Positions 57,581 through 64,000 of a stretch of DNA of 64,000 bases are shown here, one piece after another; positions within the stretch are counted from its first letter, which is position 1; each line of letters begins with the position of its first letter. The notes beneath the pieces were generated by a model that saw nothing but the letters and a program-made list of their open reading frames with translations, did not search any database and was not told the origin of the DNA. Location: contig VXBP01001155.1 of assembly GCA_013400115.1 (NCBI GenBank), positions 496,001-560,000 of the forward strand. The letters are read 5' to 3'. The translations under genes and the position numbers were made by a program. This stretch comes from Rhinopomastus cyanomelas. Its lineage: Eukaryota; Chordata; Aves; Bucerotiformes; Rhinopomastidae.

Positions 57581-58610
57581 ATGCAAGACTTTCAACACTG
57601 TCCCACATGACATCCTGGTCTCTACAACAAAGAGCCAAGTGGAGACTGGTTACAAGTTCTGTTTCTCAGGGGTCTGGTTTGGGTCCAGTGCTGTTCGACA
57701 TCAAAATTTTGTCAATAGAATGGACAGCAACACTGAGTGTACCCTCACCGAGCTTGATGAAGACACCAAGTTGTGTAGTGTGGTTGACAAGCTGCAGGAA
57801 TGGAAGGCCATCCACAAGGACCTTGGCAAGCTTGAGAACTGGGCCTGTGCAAGTTGTGTGAAGTTCAACAAGTCCAAGTACAAGGTTCTGTTCATGAGTT
57901 GGGTTAACCCCAAGCACAAATATTTGCTGGGTGGTGAAGGATTGAGAGCAGTTCTGCCGAGAAGTACTTGGAGATGTTACATGAGAAGTCCAACATGAGC
58001 TGGCAATGTGTGAGCACATCACAGAACAGACAATTGTATCCTGGGCTATATCAAAAGAAGAGTCACCAGCAGATCAAGGAAATCTGAGATCTCACCTGGC
58101 GTACTGTGTTCAGTTCTGGAGCTCCCAGTACAAAAAGGACATGGAACTGTTGGAGTCCAGAGGAGGGCCATAGGAATGATCAGGGGGCTGGCACAGCTGT
58201 CCAGTGAAAACAGGCTGAGGGAATTGAGGCTGTTCAGCTTGGAGAAGAGAAGGCTCCAGGGAGGGACCTTATAGCAACATTTCAGTGTTTGAAGGGTTTC
58301 TTTAGGAAAGCTGGAGAGGGAACTTTACTATGGACTTTAGTGTCGGGACAATGGGGAATGACTTCAAGCTAAATGGAGGTAGATTTAGATTAGATCTTAG
58401 AAAGATATTCCTCACTATTAAGGTGGTAAGGCATTGGAATAGGTTGCCCAAGGAGGTTGTGGATGCTCCCTCCATGGAAGTGTTCAAGGCCAGGTTAGAC
58501 AGGGCTCTGTACAACCTGGTCTAGTAAGAGGTGTCTCTCTCTATGGCAGTGCAGGTGAAACTAGATGATCTCTGAGGTCCCTGCAACCTAGGCTATCCTA
58601 TGATGCTGTA
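57581..58610 (+). mobile_element. Old CR1 3' half, palm to tail
   Basis: Begins in the palm with TFNTVPHDILVS, matching the A-F-D-T block, then LDEDTKLCSVVDKLQEW where the F-A-D-D active site should be (here degenerate), CVKFNKSKYKVLFMSW, and after shifts LAYCVQFWSSQYKKDMEL, RLREL-type segment and HWNRLPKEVVDAPSMEVF. The 3' UTR (AACCTGGTCTAGTAAGAGGT, GATCTCTGAGGTCCCTGCAAC) ends in GGCTATCCTATGATGCTGTA, an eroded octamer tail. Many stops and indels show an old copy, of a subfamily distinct from the young one. Confidence 0.92.
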
Positions 58611-58789
58611 AACTTGGAGTAATCTGTTTTTCCCCATTGCAGACATTTTTATTACACTGAAAGCAATAGCAGGAAGCACAGACATGTGATACTGATAGCA
58701 GCCAGTAACTGGCATCAGAGAATACAGCTGTAGAAAAGCCTGTGAGATATTATCTAGATTTTCATATATTTGAAGACAAGAGCAGATCT

Positions 58790-58885
58790 ACCCGAATTGT
58801 TCCTGACAGCTGTTTTTCTGACTTGTCTTGCAAAACCTCCAGAGATGGGACTTGGGTGGCTTTCTGAGGCAATCTGTTCAACTAC
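58790..58885 (-). mobile_element. Ancient CR1-like relic
   Basis: CTGACAGCTGTTTTTCTGACTTG, CAAAACCTCCAGAGATGGGA and TTTCTGAGGCAATCTGTTCA follow the order of an ancient CR1 3' UTR-proximal segment (TCTAACCTG, CTCCAATGATGG, CTAGGCAATCTATTC). Only that short stretch is alignable by eye. Confidence 0.45.
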
Positions 58886-60424
58886 GTCATTATCTTCTGC
58901 ATTTTGGTTCCTCTGAAGAGTGGAGTCTGCCTGACCAGAGTCTGCTTGTGTGTGAAATGCTTCTCTCTGAAAGGGCCTAATCTGGGGGGAAATAGGTGGT
59001 GCAGAAAAGAATTTCTATAGCAACTAGCAATGTTTTCATCTAAAAGACAGCTAGTAGTAATAAATTTCTCAGTGGACTGTAATGCCTGTTAGAGGGAAGG
59101 AAGAACTCTCTTGAAGTTGAGATTTGGTGTCAGTCAGAAAGTAACAACCTATTTACTGGAGGAAGAGTGGATGAACCTTCTATAACCACTCCTCTGTTTC
59201 TGTTCACCACTTCAACCACACTCCATATCAGATACATGTGACAGACCATCCTATTTCTGACTCTCACAGTCCTCTGATCAGAGCGGTTACCACTGCAATT
59301 TGACTTTAGGATTCCACAGTTTGGGTGTGTTGTGAGCTTGGTCATAGGCTTGGACTCAATGAAGATATCACAGACATTTCTAGCTTAATGGAAGTTCTCA
59401 TAGTTTAGAGCAGGAACATGCTATTCCAGGAAGCTGGAATCTCTTCTGACTTCAGTTTTCCCTCTTTTTCTTTCACACTGTGCACAAGTTCCATCTCACC
59501 TCTTTAAGCTGTTCATTTTACCATCTTTTTCTTCTTTGGAGGGCAAATCTTCTTAAAGATCTTAACATAAATTCCTGTGTTCTGGACTGAACCCCTCTTT
59601 ACAGCTTTTCACATCCCGTAGAAATACAATTATTTCTTTCGATAACTTTATCCTCTGAAGCTAGGATTTTCCAGTTTAGATTCAGGTCTCAGGAGAACAA
59701 CTTGCAGCATGAGCCATGATGTATATCAAGAGAATGACTCTCAGCTGCCAGAATACTGTAGGCCAATGGGACTTTTCTGTAATTGCTGGTTTTGACTGGT
59801 CCATTCATTTCCAGTAGCTGTACTTCAGGAGACTCATAACTGTTCATTACATTTTTTGTGAAACCAAGTGTTTAGTATCTGTAATTCCAAAGGAATTCAA
59901 TAGGAACTTAAATCGAGGGAAACTAATTTTGAACTAGTGCAGTTTCAGAGAAACAGCAGCGTCACATATCTCAAAAGAACTCATTGAAACGTAGCACCAT
60001 GAGTTTGAAATGATTTCTTCTGTTCTGGGCTGATGAGTTTTTTTCCCTGTCATTGTTGATTTGCTTTTTAATGAAAGGCTTCGTTGTGCATGTTAAGAAA
60101 CCACCATGTAAAAGCAGTAACGTTCATGAGTAGAAGCATTTCTTTTACTGATAGATTATCAACCCCAACCATATTATTTAAAATGGCTTGTCAGCAAGAA
60201 AGTTGATTTTGTTTGCTTTTGTACACGTCACTTGCACACTTCACATTATTATAATGCAAGTGCAATCCACTTTGGGAATGTAATTTTCTTTAATAACAGT
60301 CTTTTAATTATTATGGTTTTGTCTGTCTATTTGGGTACAAATTACCTCATTCACCGATCAAAGTCTATTGGAAATAGTGACTGAACATTTCTGTTTATCT
60401 GTGCGGTAGGGTAGTAAAGCTAGC
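58886..60424. other. Unique DNA, no gene recognised
   Basis: No domain-bearing open frame or secure repeat. Confidence 0.5.
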
Positions 60425-60750
60425 TGTCTTTGACTGGATGCCAGGGCCCTGAAGGCACTACCAACACTGACTGTCCCTGACCAGTCCCTTCAAGCCTCCC
60501 CCAACTTGCCCATGGCTCAGAACTGTATGTCAGTCCCTCAAGGGCCATCAGCCCCTGCCTCAGAGGGCTGGTCTCCAGTTCTATACAGACAAGCCCTACC
60601 TCAGCCATGGGACACACTGAGCTGAGTGTATCCATGGGCTTATGTCCCCATCCCCAGGTACATGCTTATACCCAGGGCAGGAGCTGCCCTTGACTGTTGC
60701 AGATGTTCTGCTCCTGGCTGGACTCCTGGATCAAGCCCTGACTGTGTGAA
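60425..60750. other. GC-rich anonymous segment, possible repeat
   Basis: A sharply bounded block that is visibly GC-richer than its flanks (CCAGGGCCCTGAAGGCACTA, CATCAGCCCCTGCCTCAGAG, CCCATCCCCAGGTACATGC, CCCAGGGCAGGAGCTGCCC). The boundary contrast suggests an inserted interspersed repeat such as a solo LTR, but I recognise no TG...CA termini, polyadenylation signal or known family. Short minus-strand open frames here have no recognised domain. Confidence 0.35.
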
Positions 60751-61337
60751 TACTTTGGTGTAAAAGTACTGCTGGCCTCTGACACATTTTGCTTTATCTG
60801 AGTAGAGGTAAAAGCATTCAGCCCAGGGCAGGAAGCTGTGACAGAAGTGCCTTGGTGGCAGACACAGGCTGTTAAGAATCAGGCTGTACCAGATAGCTAT
60901 TTTATGTACTGTCAGAATTACAAGTGGGATTTTCATGTATGCTGGTGCTGCTGAGCTAAAATCTAGATTATGAGAAATAATAAAACCTTTTGAACAATCT
61001 TGTAAAGGAAAATTATAAAACCATGAATACAGATGAAACATTGACAAGGATTTTCTACAGCAGTTTTGAGCAATGATATAGCTCTCTATTATCTCAGATT
61101 GTTTAAAGAAAATCTATTGAAAGCTTGAGATTCTTTAATGGTCTTGTTTCTTAAAAGTACTTGGAGTCCTTGGAGGCTGAAAGAAGAAGAAATCTTGAAT
61201 ATAAGGAGTATGCCATTCCTAGCATGAGAAAAGGTACACTCCTTTCCATTCTAGTTGAAATGACCAAATGCCTGCTGTTTAGAAAAAAGGGGGTGGGAGC
61301 TCATCCGAATGTATTTCACACCATGTCTTGATAAGAT
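60751..61337. other. Unique DNA, no gene recognised
   Basis: A 135-codon minus-strand open frame (60640-61047) overlaps the GC-rich block and has no recognised domain. Confidence 0.45.
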
Positions 61338-62140
61338 AGAATCACGGTATCACAGAACATTAGGGATTGGAAGTGACCTCTAAGATCATGCAGTCCAATC
61401 CTCCTGTCACAGCAGGATCACCTACACCAAGTCACGCAGGAACATATGCAGGCAGATTTTAAACGTCTCCAGTGAAGGAGACTCCACAACAACCCTGGGA
61501 AGCCTGTTCCAGTGCTCTGTCACCCTCACTGTAAAGAAGTTCCATCTGATATTTATACGTAACGTCCTACGTTCAAGCTTAAAACCATTGCCCCTCGTTC
61601 TATCACTAGATGACATTGAGAAGAACCTGGCTCCATCCTCCTGACACCCACACTTCACATCTTTATCAACATTAATGAGGTCACCCCTCAGTCTCCTCTT
61701 CTCCAAGCTAAAGAGGCCCAGCTACCTCAGCCTTTCCTCATAAGGGAGGTGTTCTATTCCTTTCATCATCTTTATGGCTCTGCACTGGACTCTCTCCAGC
61801 AGTTCTGCGTCCTTGAACTGAGGGGCCCAGAACTGGACACAATATGCTAGATGGGGGTCTCATTAGAGCAGCCTTCACTGCTTCAACCAGACACTCCTTG
61901 TTGGTGAGTACAAGATCCAGCAGCACTCCTCTCATCGTGGGCTCCTCCACCATTTGCATCAGGAAATCGTCTCAGTGCACTGGAGGAACCTCCTGGGCTG
62001 TGGCTGGCTGGATAAGTAGGACTTCTAGCAAATATCAGGGTAGTTAAAACCCCCATGACAACCAGAGCCTGTAGCTGTGAGCTTGCTGTCAGCTTCCTGT
62101 AGAAGGCCTCATCAGCTTCTTGCCTTGATCTGGTGGCCCA
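61338..62140 (-). mobile_element. CR1 with endonuclease region fused to thumb region
   Basis: In element orientation it starts near 62140 in the C-terminal part of the ORF2 endonuclease: DEAFYRKLTASS, ALVVMG and, in the frame at 61959-61870, MQMVEEPTMRGVLLDLVLTN KECLVEAVKA. At about 61868 it jumps to ALMRPP...ILCPVLGP, which is the LVRPHLEYCVQFWGP block of the thumb, and then runs to the ORF2 end (EHWNRLPRVVVESPS, CLHMFLRDLV-stop), the 3' UTR and eroded octamers at 61338. The whole reverse-transcriptase catalytic core, about 1.5 kb, is missing. The deletion resembles that of the element at 6283-7990. Confidence 0.9.
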
Positions 62141-64000
62141 AAAGAAAATTAGATCTTACTGTAAAATGGCTTTTTTAAGGAAGATTCTGAAATTTCAGGA
62201 GGATATGACAAGGAAGAATCATGGGTTTTTTGTTGTTTTAAGGATTTTTTACTTTGTTGATCTGTGAGATGAAACAAATAATAAAAAACCAAATATACAC
62301 TTGCTATAAATCCATGATGGACCTGCAATTTTCACCTACTGGACTTCAGTAGCTTTTATGAGAAAATGAAAAAAAAATTATTGTTCAAACAGGTTCTGTC
62401 ATGAAGAGCAGAAGAGAGCAGCAGAACCTCTGAAAGGAATATGCAGTTCAGTGGTTACAAACCCCTATATTTTATTAATAATAAAATACAGTAAAAACTT
62501 AAAAAAATTTCTAAGTCTGTGCTCTGGGTTCTTGCAGGATGCAATTTACTTTCAAGTCTCTGCCTGCATTTTGCTGCCAGCCTTGAAATGATCCCATCTA
62601 AGTTACAAACCACAAGAACTCTGATTAACTTGTGATACTGTCCTCTAAGACAGTTTTTACCAAATTAGTAAACATTATTTCACAGGATAATTTTTTTCTA
62701 GGAGTTAGTCTCTTTGTTATGCATTGCCACAGTGAAATTATGTGACTGTAGAAAAAGGGATACAAAAGTGATTTTCCATGGACATAATATCATTGTATAA
62801 TATAGTAGACACTAATAAATAAATATTATTTAAAAATAATAACATATTTTAAGGCCAGAAGTATATATTTTATAATTTAATCTGAACCCTTCTGTGAAGC
62901 ATACACATAATCCCTCATTTGCCACAGCAGACCTCTAATTCCTGTACTGTCAACCCAAATTCAACAACTGAACAAATAACTAACTTCTAAAAATCTAATT
63001 TTTTGAGGAAAAAAACATGAGGTATGGATAATTGCTTTGATATTGGCTGCTTTTCTTATTCTGTAAACAGCACATGGCCATGCAGTGTCCAGTACAGTAT
63101 GTACAGCAGTATGGAAGTGTTTTCTTGGCAACAACAAGAAATTAAAGCAAGACATGTCCAAAGGAACATAAGCGGAAGGCTGGTTGCTGATGGGCAAGAT
63201 AAGTCTCCCCACCGAACTAGCCTACTTTGCCACTCCAACTGTTCAAAACCTGACATTTTCCAAGATGTTATTAATATTCACTTTGAAGATGCTTTTAATG
63301 AGCTGTGGATGCTAAGTTAGTCTCTAACAGCTTTCCAGTTGTAAGTAATGATTCATTCAGAGAGTAACAGATTCAGCTTTAGAATGTCCCATCTTACTGC
63401 CCAGTCTTGCTATGTTCCTGCCAGCAAAACTCAATGTCTGTAGTGGTCGACCAAGCCATGTGGCACTAGTACTGTGTAGTCTCTTGATATTAACCTGGCA
63501 TCTAGCCCCCTTATTTCAATATTCCTCATTTCATGTTGCTATTAAGGTAGACTATTATTCCACTATTATACAGCATCAAAGATCTGTTCAGTCCAGTCAT
63601 TAATATGCAGAGTTAAATATTCTACTTCATGCATTTTCAAGTGTCAGGGAGAGAAAAAGCACTGAGGATTTGATTCCATTTGTATCCCATATGCACAAAT
63701 GCATTCAGTTTATGGCCTTGGAGAGAAACATTCCAGCTTCCAGAAGTGCATTCATAGCTTGGAATGTGAAAATCTGGTTGTTTTCTTTCTCTCATATTAT
63801 CTTTTATAATAAAGATTGTACAGTTGCATAGTTGGCATTTTTACTAGTAACTCATAAGGAAGAATAGGATCCAATTTTCTTGTCCTTAACTATCTTGGCT
63901 CTGATGCAGTAGTAAACAGAAAGCATTTATTGTCAGATAAGTATAAAGATATGGCTCGAGGATAGAAGGAGCCACAGACCAATTCAAGAAAAAATAATTT
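62141..64000. other. Unique AT-rich DNA, no gene recognised
   Basis: Very AT-rich near 62820-62880. Open frames reach 98 codons (63024-63320) without recognised domains. Confidence 0.55.

Noticed and set aside
59340..59390. GCTTGGACTCAATG string resembling the end of a CR1 or LTR
   Set aside because: One short string without the expected octamers or flanking landmarks.
1..64000. CRISPR array, operon, bacterial promoter or terminator
   Set aside because: No regularly spaced repeats and no prokaryotic gene organisation; the content is vertebrate interspersed repeats.

Overview
The window looks like an intergenic or deep intronic stretch of a bird genome. The base composition is AT-rich, no host exon can be called with confidence, and the only recognisable coding sequence is decayed chicken-repeat-1 (CR1) non-LTR retrotransposon. 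The evidence for a bird is the CR1 3' end, whose hallmark is an untranslated tail ending in imperfect ATTCTATG octamers. It recurs about two dozen times on both strands, from at least three sequence-distinct CR1 subfamilies. The high density of CR1 with this 3' UTR would suit a CR1-rich avian lineage (woodpecker/hornbill type), but that placement is inference.

Layout. Positions 1-6280 are mostly unique DNA with two short old CR1 relics. Positions 6283-7990 hold the most complete CR1: ORF1 with its GDSL-esterase-like domain, the ORF1-ORF2 spacer, the start of the ORF2 endonuclease, then a large internal deletion and the 3' end, with a second CR1 nested inside. Positions 8000-15550 are unique apart from simple repeats and a tRNA-Lys-like pseudogene near 14460. 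From 15.5 to 26.2 kb CR1 fragments are frequent, including reverse-transcriptase pieces with recognisable AFDT and FADD motifs. From 28.5 to 38.1 kb there are more CR1 copies, including a 1-kb copy with a FADD motif, together with an exact 87-bp duplication 1.8 kb apart. From 38 to 51.7 kb the DNA is mostly unique, with a few CR1 tails and a CpG-bearing patch near 45.1 kb. From 51.7 to 62.1 kb come a young CR1 with a 241-codon open frame, an old 1-kb CR1, and a second CR1 in which the endonuclease region is fused to the thumb-coding region. The last 1.9 kb is AT-rich unique DNA.

Nothing here forms a working gene set. Every CR1 copy is 5'-truncated, internally deleted or frameshifted, so none could make its own proteins. 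The most interesting structure is inside the repeats: (1) three CR1 3' UTR units that begin at the same base, at the ORF2 stop codon, two of them attached behind the tail of a different CR1 subfamily; (2) two CR1 copies with similar endonuclease-to-thumb internal deletions; (3) the exact 87-bp duplication.
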